Source: Aegilops tauschii subsp. strangulata (lineage: Eukaryota > Streptophyta > Magnoliopsida > Poales > Poaceae). From it: a stretch of DNA of 64,000 nucleotides. Below, piece after piece: positions 1 to 11,339 of this stretch (its first letter is position 1; every line of letters starts with the position of its first letter). The notes below the pieces were generated by a model. It worked only from the letters and a program-made list of their open reading frames with translations, searched no databases and was not told the origin of the DNA. Where the stretch lies: contig NC_053035.3 in NCBI RefSeq assembly GCF_002575655.3, positions 93,459,322 through 93,523,321 on the forward strand, in the 5' to 3' direction. The position numbers were made by a program, and so were the translations under genes.

Positions 1-1815
1 GATTATTTTATATGAATTTTCAAAGTTTAAATGATTTTCTGAAATTCTGTAGTTAAATTAATTCGAAATTATATCAACTACTAAACTATGGGTACACAGA
101 AGTGTACCCAGAGATGTGCTAGAGAGGCTGACAGTGGGGCCACTGAGCTGAGTCAGCTGCCCAGTCAGCAGTCAACATTTGACCAGTTGACTGGTCAAAC
201 CTGACCAGTAGGCCCCACTGGTCAGTGAGACAACTAATAAAACATGTTTTATTTTAACTAATTAAGTTAATTAGTTAGTAGGGTGCACCTGTTAGTGTCC
301 ATTTGAACTAAACTAATTAATTGAATTAGCATTAGTTAATTAAGGGGTTGGTACCTACACATCAGCGACAGGGAGGCACAGTCAGCACGTTGACCACGGT
401 CAACACGGTCAACCGAGGCCAGGGGCCACTGGTAGCGACCCAGTGTAGGGCCCCAGCAGTGGCATGTCGGCAGCCGGCGCGGAGGAGCTCCGGCAACCAA
501 AACCACGGCAGCACGGCTCAGGCTGGCGTCAGAAATCGCCTACTGGACACCAAAACGGGTGTGGTTGGTCGAGTTCGAATGGGTGGAGCGCGGCGCGTCA
601 TTCTGTGGTGGTGGTTTGCCGGAGGGGGCACATTGTGACGGCGGCGACCACCGACGTGGACGCCGGAGCTCGGGCCTCGACGGACCCGAGCTCAGGGAGC
701 ATGGGAAGGCACGTGGGTGTGCTCGTTGGGCTCCTAGAAGCACCAGGAGCACGATGATGTGCCCGGATGGGGGTTGGGATGGCTATGGCCGCAACGACGA
801 TGCAAGCCAACGCCGGCAAGCTCGGGCACGGTGGCGGCTATGGCTACGGGCTACAAGAGACGACATTAAGGGAGGGGAGAGGAGCGGCAACTCACCTAGT
901 GGATACACGGTGGTCCGGTGATGGATTAGGAGCAGCAGAACGGCCGTAGTGGACGGAGCTCGCCGGCAGCCGAAGGTGGACGGAGGTGTTCAATTCGCCG
1001 GTCACAGGGCTCCCCGAGGCGCACTGGTTGACGCAAATGACACGCGATGTCGAGGCGGAGCGGTGGTACACGGAGGGGCTTCGAGGAGGTCTCGGCGGCC
1101 ACGGTGGTGCTCGGATGACAGAGGAGAGGAGAGAGTGGACAAGGTGGAGGGGGAAAGTGAGTGGTAGTGGGGAGGTGGAACGGGAGGCGTCCGAGGAGCC
1201 GCGGGGGTGGAGACCTTATCCCCTCCGTCGACGAGGTGGTCCAGCATGGACGCGCGAGCGCGCGCGCCCTCGGTCGTTCCTTGTAGTGAGGTTGAAGCCA
1301 ACCGGGTTGGTGGGCTAGGCCGCCACGGGCCAGGCACTATGCACTAAGCACAATGCACGGTAGCCTGTGCCCTTTCTCTTTTTTTTTTATTATTTATTTA
1401 TTTCAATTTTATTTTTACTTTCCACAGCAATTGAATTTAGTAAAATATGGAACTTGGCCCATAATTCACCTTGCAAATTTAGGCACTGCCACAAAAAGTT
1501 TGGGAAGCAATTGAAATGTTTTGGATTTTCATAAATTGGAATAACATTTAAATATGTTGAAATAGCACTGTTTTAATTGCTTTATTCCATCTTAGCTTAG
1601 TGATGATGTTGTTTTCCTTAACAAACAATTGTTATGGATTTTTTGCTAAATGGTGAACTGTTTTGCAGCAACTTTTGTGCAACTTTAAATTTGAATTGAT
1701 TTCAGAGGTGGATTTTGAAATGAGGTTTGAACCCAAGTGATCAAGCACTGTTAATCAAAGTGACTTAGCATAAATAGAGAGGGATTACTGTAGCTTAATA
1801 CATGGCGGTGTTACA
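1..1815 (-). repeat. 3' LTR of the outer minus-strand gypsy element, cut by the window edge
   Basis: Read on the minus strand, the LTR begins at 1815 with TGTAACACC. It sits directly after a purine-rich tract (1816-1832) and downstream of an integrase/chromodomain remnant, which fixes its identity as the 3' LTR. The far end lies outside the window. The segment from about 400 to 1340 is GC-rich and holds several overlapping open frames on both strands. None has recognisable domains, and they look like the GC-rich leader part of the LTR. About 1340-1800 is AT-rich. The opening TGTAAC matches the style of the chromovirus LTRs at 7609, but the rest of the sequence differs, so it is a different family. 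Confidence 0.75.
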
Positions 1816-1975
1816 ACTCTCCTCCTCTGAAAGAAATTCTTGTCCTGAGAATTAAGAGGTATAAGGGAAAAGATCGGCGTATTCTTCCCAAATATGTTCC
1901 TCGCGTTTAAGAGGTATATGGGAAAAGATTGGCGTATTCTTCCCGAATATGTTCTTCGCGTTTCCAAGTGGCTTC

Positions 1976-3451
1976 TTCTTCAGTATGATTCGACCATTGG
2001 ACTTTAAGGAACTTGGTCACCTACTGACGGGTTTGACGTTCAGCTTGGTCAAGAATGTGGATTGGATGTTCTTTGTAAGAGAGATCATCTTGCATGTCGA
2101 TCATTTCATGATCCACTTCATGGTGCGGATCCTTGAAGCAACATTGAAGTTGCAACACGTGGAAGACAACATGGACATGAGAGAACTGCGGTGGAAATTC
2201 CAATTTATAAGCCACATATCCACGTCGGGCGAGAATGCGGAAATGACCAATATAGCGAGGAGCTAACTTGCCCTTGACTCCAAAATGATGAGTGCCCCTC
2301 ATAGGAGTGACACACATATAAGCTTGATCACCAGGTTGATAGATTGATCCCTAGTGTTTACGTTCATAGTTGCTCTTCTGGCGGGACTGGGCCGCCATGA
2401 GATTATCCCAAACAATGCGGACTTGCTCTGCAGCTTGTTGGATAATCTCTGGACCAACGAGCGGCTGTTCCCCAGTTTCTGACCAACTCAGAGGGGTTCG
2501 ACACTTACGTCCATATAATACCTCGAAGGGTGCCCATCTTCAAGCTAGCTTGATAGATGTTGTTGTAAGAGAATTCAGCATAACTGAAGAGATTCTACCC
2601 ACTTCTTGCCAAATGAGATGACACAAGCTCGAAGCATTCTTCAAGAATTTGGTTGACTCGTGCAACTTGACCTTGGGACTGGGGGTGATAAGCAGTGCTC
2701 CAGGTTATATGAGTTCCCATAGCTTCTTGGAAACTATCCCAGAACTTCGAGGTGAAAATGCTGCCATGGTCTGAACTGGTCTCCTTTGAAATGCCATGGA
2801 GTATCACAATTCTGGGGATATACAAGTTCGCTAACTGACTAGCAGTGATTGTCTCCTTGTTTAGCAGAAAGTGTGCAACTTTGGAGAATTTGTCGATGAC
2901 AACAAAAATAGCATTGTGACCCTTTTGTGATTTGGGGAGGCTAGTGACGAAATCCATCTGAATGTTATCCCATTTTACATTCAGGAATAGGAAGCGGTTG
3001 CAAATGTCTAGAGGGTTTCTGATGTTCTGCTTTGATGTGAAGACAAATGTCACATTCTTCAATATACTGACCAATGTCTTGGTTCATCTTAGACCACCAG
3101 TATTTCTGACGAAAGTCTAGATACATCTTGGTACTTTCCGGATGAATAGACAGAGGCGTGTCATGTGCTTCTTTCATAACTTTCTCTGTCAGAAGTTCGA
3201 ATCGGGGTACCACAAGGCGATCTCTGAAGTACAAGGTTACATCTTCAGCAAGCAAGAAATCTCTGGCTTTCTCAAGTGCAAGATCCTATTTCATCTGATC
3301 AACTTTAGCGTCTATTGCTTGCGCAGACTTAATAGATTTCTGTAGAGTTGATTCCAGGACAAGGTTGTTAAGAGAACACTGTGGAACAATGTGAAGGTTC
3401 AACTTGCGAAGTTCGTCATGAATGAGGGGTTGAGCTTTCTGAACCATGAAG
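1976..3451 (-). pseudogene. Gypsy pol remnant: integrase and chromodomain part
   Basis: The minus strand encodes, in several broken frames, the C-terminal half of a Ty3/gypsy polyprotein. About 2965-3255 carries the integrase zinc finger (His residues in EAHDTPLSIHP, then CDIC). About 2595-3000 carries the integrase core, with MDF giving the first Asp and SSDHG the second. The region that normally reads [13 protein letters not shown] is here HPQSQGQVARVNQ, so the catalytic Glu is replaced by Ala. About 2021-2317 gives the KGKLAPRYIG segment followed by a degenerate chromodomain-like tail. Frame changes at about 3000 and 2600, and the lost Glu, show it cannot make a working integrase. Its upstream half is found at 60736-61730, displaced by the insertion at 3457. 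Confidence 0.85.
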
Positions 3452-3456
3452 TTGTT
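3452..3456. repeat. Target-site duplication, left copy (TTGTT)
   Basis: TTGTT lies immediately before the TGATACG start of element A and recurs at 60731-60735 directly after its 3' LTR. The match confirms both outer borders of A across about 57 kb of nested insertions. Confidence 0.85.
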
Positions 3457-4981
3457 TGATACGTCTCCCATGTATCTACAAATTTTGATTGTTCCATGCT
3501 ATTAAAGTATCATTCTTGGGACTAACCTATTGACATAGTGTCCATCGCTAGTTGCTATTTTTGCTTGTTTTTTACTTCACAGAAAATCAATACCAAAAGC
3601 AGTCCAAATGCCACGAAACTTTTTGGAGAATTTTTTCTGCCCAGAAGACACCCAGGAGGCCCAAGATGTGCACAAGAGGGGCCCTGTGGGGCCCACTAGG
3701 CACCAGGGCCCCCAGGTGTGCCCTGGTGGGCAAGGGGGCCCACATGCACCCCCTCCACCGCCTCTCAACTCTATAAATACTCTAATATTCTAGAAACCTT
3801 AGGGGAGTCGACGAAACACAATTCCAGCCACCGCAAGTTCCAGAACCACGAGATCCAATCTAGAGGCCTTCTCCGGCACTCTGTCGGATCGGTCAACAAT
3901 CACGGAGGTGTTCTTCATCAACACCCTTGCCCCTCCGATGATGCGTGAGTAGTTTACCACAGACCTACGGGTCCGTAGGCAGTAGCTAGTGGCCTCTTCT
4001 CTCTTTTTGATCTTCAATACAATGTTCTCCTCGATGTTCTTGGAGATCTATTTGATGCAATGACGTTTTGCGGTGTGTTTGTTGGGATTCGATGAATTGC
4101 GAGTTTATGATCAGATCTATCCATGAATATTATTTGAGTCTTTGTTGAACTCTCTTATGCATGATTGTTATAGCCTCGTATTTGTTCTCCAAAACTTTCA
4201 TTTGGTTTGGCCAACTAGATTGATTTTGTTGCCATGGGAAGAGGTGCTTTGTGATGGGTTCGATCTTGCGGTGCTCAATCTCAGTGACAAAAGGAGACAT
4301 GACAAGCATGTATCATTGCCATTAAGGATAAAAATATGGGATCTATTCCTACATGAATAGATCTTGTCTACATCATGTCATCGTTCTTATTGCATTACTC
4401 TGTTTTTCCATGAACTTAATACACTAGATGCATGCTGCATAGCGGTCGATGTGTGGAGTAATAGTAGTAGATGCAGGCAGGAATCGGTCTACTAATCTTG
4501 GATGTGATGCCTATATACATGATCATTGCCTTGGATATCATCATAATTATTTGCTCTTCAATTGCCCAACAGTAATTTGTTTACCCGCCGTATGCTATAT
4601 TCTTGAGAGAAGCCTCTAGTGGAATCTACGGCCCCCGGGTCTATTTCCTATCATATTGTTTTCAGATTTATTATTCCAAAAACCCAAAAATATCTTGCTG
4701 CACTTTTTCTTTACTTATTTTATTTTGTGTTTTTGCTAGATCTATTTATCCAATCTCATACAATTTAATCTATCTCAATACCAAGGAGGGATTGACAACC
4801 CCTCTTACGCGCTGTGTTGCAAGTTTTTGTGGGTTGTGTGTAGGTGTTGTTTACACAGTGTTGCTTGGTTCTCCTACTGGATTGATAACCTTGGTTTCAT
4901 AACTGAGGGAAATAATTACCGTTGCTCTGCGGCATCATCCTCTCCTCTTCGGGGAATTACCAACGCAGATACAAGCAATCA
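3457..4981 (+). repeat. 5' LTR of element A
   Basis: The LTR is 1,525 bp, opens with TGATACGTC and closes with GCAATCA, giving the short TGAT/ATCA terminal inverted repeat. The same sequence recurs in two parts at 39505-39944 and 59609-60730. A primer-binding site follows 11 bases after its end. A TATA box lies at about 3771-3780. Confidence 0.88.
3771..3780 (+). promoter_or_regulatory. TATA box in the 5' LTR of A
   Basis: CTATAAATAC matches a plant TATA box and is conserved in the 3' LTR copy at about 39861-39870. It probably drives the retrotransposon transcript, with the start about 30 bases downstream. Confidence 0.6.
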
Positions 4982-4992
4982 GGAAGAATTTC

Positions 4993-5010
4993 TGGCGCCA
5001 TTGCCGGGGA
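4993..5010 (+). promoter_or_regulatory. Primer-binding site of element A
   Basis: TGGCGCCATTGCCGGGGA resembles the tRNA-Asp-type primer site common in Athila-like elements of grasses. It starts 11 bases after the LTR end. The tRNA assignment is from family knowledge. Confidence 0.65.
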
Positions 5011-5202
5011 GACATCATCAACATCTATCAGGTTCCTACGCACAAACTCTCATCTCCTTGCAATTACTTTATTTGCCATTTGCCTCTCGTTTTCATCTCC
5101 CCCACTTCTAAAACGTTTTTGCAAAAATACAAAAATATTTTTCATTTGCCTTTTTTCTCATTCGATCTTTTACTTGTGTGTGATCGTGTTTGCGTAGTCA
5201 CG

Positions 5203-6414
5203 ATGTCTCTAGAAAATACCAAGTTGTGTGATTTTTCCAATACTAATACTAATAATGATTTTATTAGTACTCCGATTGCGCCTACCGCCGCTAGTGTGGG
5301 GTCTTATGATATTAATGCCGCTTTGTTGAATCTTGTTATGAAAGAGCAATTTTCCGGTACTCCTAATGAGGATGCCACGCCCCATCTAAACACTTCCGTA
5401 GAATTGTGTGATATGCAAAATAAAAAAGATGTGGACAATGATAATGTGAAATTAAATTTATTCCCTTTTTCTTTGCGAGATCGTGCAAAAATTTGGTTTT
5501 CATCTGTGCCTCGCAATAATATTGATTCGTGGGGTAAGTGCAAGGATTCTTTTATTACCAAGTATTTTCCGCCCGCGAAAATTGTTTCCCTTAGAAATCC
5601 AATCATGAATTTTAAGCAACTTGAGCATGAACATGTTGCCCAATCTTGGGAAAGAATGAAGTTGATCATAAGAAATTGCCCTATTCATGATTTAAATCTA
5701 TGGATGATCATACAAAAAATTTATGCGGGATTAAATTTTGTTTCTAGAAATCTTTTAGATTCCGCCGCGGGTGGTACTTTTATGGAAATTACTTTGGGTG
5801 AAGCTACTAAATTTCTTAATAATATTATGGCTAATTATTCACAATGGGATACTGAAAGAGCTCCTACTAGTAAAAAGGTTAATTCTGTTGAAGAAATTAG
5901 TACCTTGAGTGAGAAAGTTGATGTTCTTATGAAATTGGTTGCTAGTAAAAATGCTCCTATTGATCTTAATGATGTGCCTTTGCCTATTTTGATTGAGCAA
6001 AATAGTGACCCCATAGATGTGAATTTTGTCTGGCAAAACAATTTTAATAACAATGCATATAGAGGTAATTTAAATCCTAGGCCTTCTCCTGGAAATTCCT
6101 CTAATAGTTATGGCAATTCCTACGGTAATTCTTCCTATAATAATACTAGGATGTCCTCTGATCTTGAGAGTAATATTAAAGAATTTATCAATGCTCAAAA
6201 AAATTCAACGCTACGATAGAAGAGTTTTTTTTCAATGTCTAGAAGTATTGATAGAATTACTCATGATGTAGAAAATCTCAAGGTTAATTTTTTTCTACCA
6301 AAAGTTGATATTAATGAATCAATTAAAGCTTTGTATGTTTCTATGGATGGAAGTAAGAAAAGAACTGCTATGCTTAGAGCTAAAAGAGAATTTGTAGATA
6401 GAACGTTTTGCCTG
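5203..6414 (+). pseudogene. Gag of Athila-like element A, truncated by CACTA insertion
   Basis: I take ATG at 5203 as the start (MSLENTKLCDF, after a leader). The frame is open for 338 residues to a TAG at 6217. The middle shows the gag signature: FPFSLRDRAKIWF, then FITKYFPPAKI and FKQLEHEHVAQSWERMK, typical of the retrotransposon gag domain. The tail is Asn/Ser-rich (repeated NSYGNS). A second frame from 6235 (MSRSIDRITHDVENLK) continues the same protein style to 6414, where transposon C1 begins. The stop at 6217 therefore looks like a nonsense or frameshift lesion within a longer gag-pro reading frame. The continuation is at 36229. No zinc knuckle is seen before the break. Confidence 0.8.
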
Positions 6415-7278
6415 CACTGGTGCGCGTTGGTCCTAAACAAACGGTTTTTAACCCCTTTCCGCGACGACATTTGGAACCGTTGCCAAGTGAGTGTGGGCGA
6501 TAGGGGGCCTTCCCACACGACCCAGAAACCGTCGGGGATATGCCCTCCGGGCACACACGCTCAACAAAATGAGGCCGTGTGCGACCGGCGAGCGCTCAAA
6601 TACGGAAATGCGTACAGTAGAGCTAAAAAATACAATTATACGGCGAAAATGTTTCCGGTCGCAAGTACATCCCACACAGTCAGTCCCCGCTAAACATTTC
6701 CGTTCGTATGTACATCCCACACAGTCGCTCCAAGGAAAACTTTTCCGTTCATAGGTACATCACACACAATTTGTCCCGTTAAATCGTTTGTGATAGCGTT
6801 GCCATTGCACATGATATTAATAATTTTATCATTTGCGTTATTGAATGCATCACACACGGTGCGTAGAAGAAACTGTGTGGCAAAGGTTGTCCATCACACA
6901 CAGATTTTATGTGGTAAATATTTGCGCCAGGTGGCCTAACGCAAACAGTTTTCAAGAGGATGTCATGTGTGATTGTTCATTAATCTAACACGGTTTATTC
7001 CTAGAAATTGTGTGCGTTATTAAATACATCGCACACGGTGTTTTCTCAATAACCGTTTGCAATAGAAAAACCCAATTAGCAGGCTAATTATCTTATTATT
7101 CATAATCCATTTAGTAATCTAATTGACATTTCATATTAAGCACAGAATATATTTCATTTTCATAATTGAAATACATCAGAGTACAACATCATATAGCTTC
7201 AGCACTCAGCTACCCCATTACACAACTACACCAGGACCAAGTTTCACATGCAACATCTATAACCTTTTGAAATGAGCA
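6415..7278. repeat. Left subterminal repeat region of C1
   Basis: The stretch has no credible gene. It holds scattered direct and inverted copies of short motifs: CATCACACAC, CATCGCACAC, AACGGTTT, CCGTTTGC and TTTCCGTTC, spaced at 30-60 bases. Similar motifs occupy 35476-36228. In CACTA elements such arrays bind the TnpA-type protein; here that role is inferred. Confidence 0.6.
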
Positions 7279-7530
7279 TCATAGACGGTACATAGACAGA
7301 TGTATCTCATCTGGAAAACTGCTGAAGCAGAAGGCGAATATTGAGCCTTCATTGATGTTGAAGGTCTTTGTAACTTTAGGCCAGTGCGTGTGGATGATTG
7401 ACCGTCCATCCTTCGTCCTCTTCAGGAACACTTCAATATTGAACCATGTGTGTTGTATGAATACCTTCCTCGCCTCCTGACCATACAGGTGGTTTGAGAG
7501 GTAATCATCAGTGAACTACTTTGGAAAGGC
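7279..7530 (-). pseudogene. Terminal exon of a B3-like protein gene, truncated
   Basis: On the minus strand, a TTTTCAG splice-acceptor-like site at about 7531 is followed by an exon ending at TGA 7281-7279. It reads about 83 codons with one internal TAG at 7518-7516, after which 78 residues are open to the natural stop. Recognisable stretches are YLSNHLYGQEARKVFIQ, WFNIEVFLKRTKDGRS and NINEGSIFAFCF, ending in IHLSMYRL. The pattern of a basic Lys/Arg strand, a Trp-Pro turn, then hydrophobic strands at the end resembles a B3-type DNA-binding domain. Upstream exons are absent because the chromovirus array inserted 78 bases upstream at 7609. B3 assignment is by fold pattern only. Confidence 0.5.
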
Positions 7531-7608
7531 CTGAAAATAAGGATGTGCATAAATATCTTCTCTATATTGGAAATGGGGCAAAGGAATAAAAAAGGCAAGG
7601 TATAATAG

Positions 7609-10298
7609 TGTAACATCCCAAATTTTCAATTTGGTATGTTACACATAGATCATCATTGCATATCATGTTTTATTGCATTTTGACAAATCCTCGATAAATC
7701 CTAAGCAACTCAAGGACCCTCGGAGAGAGATGGGGATTTTCTCGAATTTTCATATTTGATTTTCATCAAATAATAAGACGAGGATTTTGGTTTTAATTAT
7801 TTTCTCTCCGGAAAAATATTTCATTTTAAAATAAATGAGAGGAGAAAATATGACTTCTCCAAAACAATTGAAATACTGGAGGAAAAATGTTAAAATCATT
7901 ATTTGGAATTTATTTGGAATTTATTTTCAATTTTTATTGCATTAAAAATATTGCATGTTTTCAAAATATTTATTTTGATTTAAAAAATGTTCACCCTATT
8001 CTAGATTTTCTAACTAGACGGGAAAAATTTATTTCATATTTTTCTGATTTTTATTTATTTTTCTACGAATTATTTACCGCGGAACTTATTTAAAAAAAAA
8101 ACTGCGCGCGCCCGACCGGGCCGCAGCCCAGCCAGGCCGCCGGCCCACCCCGCGCCCCTCTCCTCCTCGCGCACGAGACGCCGCCGCCGCCATGGCCGAG
8201 TCCGGCTCCCGCACGGCACCCGCCGGCCACCCCCTCCCCCAAGTCACCTCCACCCCCCCTATTTATACCGCCGCTGCCCCCCCTCTCCCTCACCGCAAGC
8301 CGCCGCCGCCGCACTCGCCTCGCCCGCCGCCGCCCGCACGGATCCGCGCCGCCGCCGCCGCTCGCCGGAGCCGCCGCCGGAGCCCCGCCCCTCGCCCCGA
8401 GCCGCCCGAGCCCCGAGCCCCGTCGCCGGAGCCTCGCCGGAGCCCGTCCCCGAGGTAGCCGCACCTCGCCGTTGCCGGTTTTCTTTAAAAAAACCGTTCG
8501 TTTAAAAAAAACCCTAGATCGGTTTTTTCGGTTTTATTATTTTGCGAGCGTTCACCGAACCGTTCGTTTTAACGAACGCGTTCATCGGTTTTTCTCTGTT
8601 AACGAACGTCTGTTATTTAACCGTTCGTCCGTTTTTCTTTTTCGTCGGATTTTTCTCGTTATTTTCTCAGATTCGATTTCTGATCGAATCTTCGATTCTG
8701 TTTAACTTCTCGCTCGTTTATCGGAATCAGGCGATTCAAGCGCCTAGAGTTTCGTCTCGAAATTCTCTTTCCGTTTAACCTACTCAAACAAGTTTCTCGC
8801 TCGTTTAGATCCAGATTAGCAAACGAAGTTTCTTTCTTTTGCCGTTTGACTTTCGTTGCTTCTTTCGAGTTGATTCTTTTTGCAAACCGGAGTTCTTAAG
8901 TTCAACTTTCTGGTTGGATCTTTCTTTCGAGTTTTACCTGTGCATTAGATGAGTACTGATTGTATGCTTGTTTGTTTGCGATAGAGTACCCGGAGTGTGC
9001 CGTTTGTTACTTCGACTCGCTAGGTTTTGCGGATCATCAGCAAGGCAAGTAACACTTTGATCATATCCCGTTCATACCCAGTTTTACTGCATTAGATCTG
9101 TTTTCCTCAAACACTTGCATGATTAGGATCTAATTAAATTGTGGGTATTGGGAAGTAGTTGAGGTAGTACCTATTACCTGTTTTTCTTAGCAAACCCTTG
9201 GGAGTTACTTCTACGTTGCTATTATATTGCCATGCTATGCTCGTAGACGTGGATTGGGTTTGAGAGATATTCATGACAGATGTGAGATGTTTATTAATGG
9301 TTCAACTTAAGGTGGCAACTAAAACTCACATCTGGGTGGATTGAGGCACCTGGAGAACCCAGTGTTGTCTGTTTGTATAAGGTCCGCCACCCAGGCTCAA
9401 AGGGATCATAAGATTATTCATGCTGGAAACTTCCGTGTGCAGCCACAAGCTATTATGGGCTCTAGCATAGTTGAGTAGGTTACAAGATCTCTTGAAGAGG
9501 TGGACTAGCAGATGTAGGGGAAAGTAGGTGTACCGGTCCATCCAGAGTAAAGAGTGATTGTTTCTGAAAGGTTGTGTCTCGGCCATCCGTTTCTCAAACA
9601 TCATGTAGTGCGAGAATCAAGCGGAGGCGATCGAGTCTTGTGGGGAAAAGTGCGCAAACCTCTGCAGAGTGTACAAACTCATCATGGTTAGCCGTGTCCC
9701 CGGTTATGGACAACTTGAGTATCTAGTACCTGGATTATCATTTGAATCTCATCACCATGTTACCTATAATTAATTTTGTTGGGTTAATGATGACACTTAA
9801 TTGGGATTGAGTTGGAGGTACCTTCTCAATGTTTCACAACCACCATGATAGTTAAATAAAATTTATTCCTTTGCAGTAGGATAAAATTGGCTTTCCACCA
9901 GCCATATATGCATATAGTATAGCATTATTATTGTTCATTGCTCTCTATGTGTTACTTTGCCAGCATATTCTATGTGCTGACCCGTTTTCGGGCTGCAACG
10001 TTTCATGTTGCAGACTTTTCAGACGACGAGTAAGGTGCCTTAGGTCGTGGTCTTATACTCAGTGATGCCGCTGGAGTTGATGGACTCACTTATCTTCCAA
10101 GTCTTCCGCTGTTATCATTATTAGATGGCCTTAAGCCATGTTTATCATACTTAATATCTTCGGAGATGTTCGATGTAATAAGTGTGTGATTGCTACTCTG
10201 TTATAAATCCTCCATTTGTACTGTGCGTGTCAGCATTACTGATCCAGGGATGACACTGGTGCACAGCAGCACAGGCCATTTGAGGTCTGGTCGCTACA
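7609..10298 (+). repeat. LTR 1 of the chromovirus array
   Basis: The LTR is 2,690 bp with TGTA/TACA ends. A TATA box lies at 8260-8267. It is followed by a CG-rich leader (8280-8460), then by T-rich sequence with repeated CGTTCG/AACGAACG motifs, then by the long U5-like part. It differs visibly from LTR2 and LTR3. It has an extra stretch near 8335-8350 and several substitutions, for example near 8590, 8905, 9008 and 10169. Short open frames in the CG-rich part have no recognisable domains and are not annotated as genes. Confidence 0.9.
8260..8267 (+). promoter_or_regulatory. TATA box of LTR 1
   Basis: TATTTATA sits in a CG- and pyrimidine-rich promoter context, with a CT-rich leader after it. 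The same box is present in LTR2 (16380-16387) and LTR3 (24486-24493). Confidence 0.55.
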
Positions 10299-10302
10299 AA
10301 GT

Positions 10303-10314
10303 TGGTATCAGAGC
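10303..10314 (+). promoter_or_regulatory. Primer-binding site, copy 1
   Basis: TGGTATCAGAGC is the usual sequence complementary to the 3' end of plant initiator tRNA-Met. It lies 4 bases after LTR1 and starts minus-strand DNA synthesis. Confidence 0.85.
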
Positions 10315-10409
10315 ACACGCTGACTGTAGGACACGACCACTAAGCTTAAGCCCTAGAAAGCTTCTCTCTTCTCATTTCTGACCCCTCTCCACTTTCTACT
10401 CTTTTAGGA

Positions 10410-11140
10410 ATGGCGAATGTAAGGAGCAAGTTCATGCAACCAGATGAAGACACGCCTTTTGGTCGACACTTGAAGGAAGTCACCAAGTACTTGAACATAG
10501 GAATACCAAGCATCACCGGAACCTACAACGCCACATTACCTGAAGAGGAGAGCTGGAAGATTCAAGTTCACATTCCAGGAAGGACGTTTGTGCCAATTAC
10601 GGAACCCATGAGATTGGTTTTCGAAGCACCAACTTGGAGTTCAGGGAAGAGCATGGCCGCACACATCGCCATGGGACGCATTGGAGAAGTCTACCACCAG
10701 GAGCTTAAGGATACAATTTATCAGATTTGTGGACGTCGAGATGCGCAATGGGAGATGATCAAGACCAAGAAGGATGGATCAATTGCAGCTTTCATCCAGG
10801 AGCAGAACCAAATATTCGTCGCCAGGAGAACCAGATGTGCACGGACAAGGAAGAACTGAAGAAGGCATTAACGAAGATCAAGGAGCTCCAAGAAGAACTC
10901 AAGGCTACACGCGAAGATTATTTGGAGGAAATCAACGCACTAGTAGGGAAGATTGACGACCTGGAGAAGAAGATTGGAGTATTCATGGGAAATCCAGTGC
11001 CAAAGGCAGAAGTCGACGAATGCACTTGTCCGGATAACTACATCATCATCGACGACACCGACTCGGAACCAAGTGAAGACGACTGGATTGATGAAGCTGG
11101 AGCAGACATCATGGAGTCTTCAACGGATCAGAATTTCTAG
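10410..11140 (+). CDS. Extra open reading frame upstream of gag, copy 1 (two overlapping frames)
   Basis: The first frame starts at ATG 10410 (MANVRSKFMQPDEDTPFG) and ends at 10859 after 149 residues. The second runs one base back (-1) and is open from 10727 or earlier to 11140. The join most likely lies near 10820-10850, because the second frame becomes sensible at QENQMCTDKEELKKAL. That part is a heptad-like coiled coil, then an acidic tail with DDTDSEPSEDD. The N-terminal part alternates helix and strand: HLKEVTKYLN, SWKIQVHIPG, MRLVFEAPTW, then an Ala-rich helix KSMAAHIAMGRIGEVY. This order resembles a double-stranded-RNA-binding fold, but that is inference. The frame break is shared by all three copies, so it predates the array. 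Related grass chromoviruses are known to carry a frame before gag. Confidence 0.65.
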
Positions 11141-11339
11141 TAGACCACCATATCAGTAGTAGTTTTCCCCCATTTAATAGTATAGTTCAAGCACTTTGTA
11201 ACGCTAGTTAGATCGATTGTTTTGCCTTGTTTGAATTGATTGAGTGATATTGATTGAATTTGTCTCATGAGCATATGGGTAGTGTTTTCTCTCTAGACCT
11301 CATTCTATTCTTAACTCTCATCTTTTCTAAACCTATCAG
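11141..11339 (+). other. Spacer between upstream frame and gag-pol, copy 1
   Basis: AT-rich spacer without an open frame. TTTCTAAACCTATCAG immediately before the gag ATG has the look of a 3' splice site, so gag-pol could be expressed from a spliced transcript. Identical spacers are at 19247-19445 and 27352-27550. Confidence 0.35.

Noticed and set aside
348..1337. Several overlapping GC-rich open frames on both strands near the left edge
   Set aside because: They lie in the GC-rich part of an LTR, overlap each other on both strands and have no domains.
8090..8464. Ala/Arg/Gly-rich frames in the LTRs (also near 16192-16566 and 24298-24671)
   Set aside because: They arise from CG-rich trinucleotide runs in the LTR leader. 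Frames change with small indels between the three LTRs, so they are not conserved.
9326..9604. 92-codon minus-strand frame repeated in all three LTRs
   Set aside because: Conserved only because the LTRs are near-identical. It has no domain and is antisense to the retrotransposon transcript.
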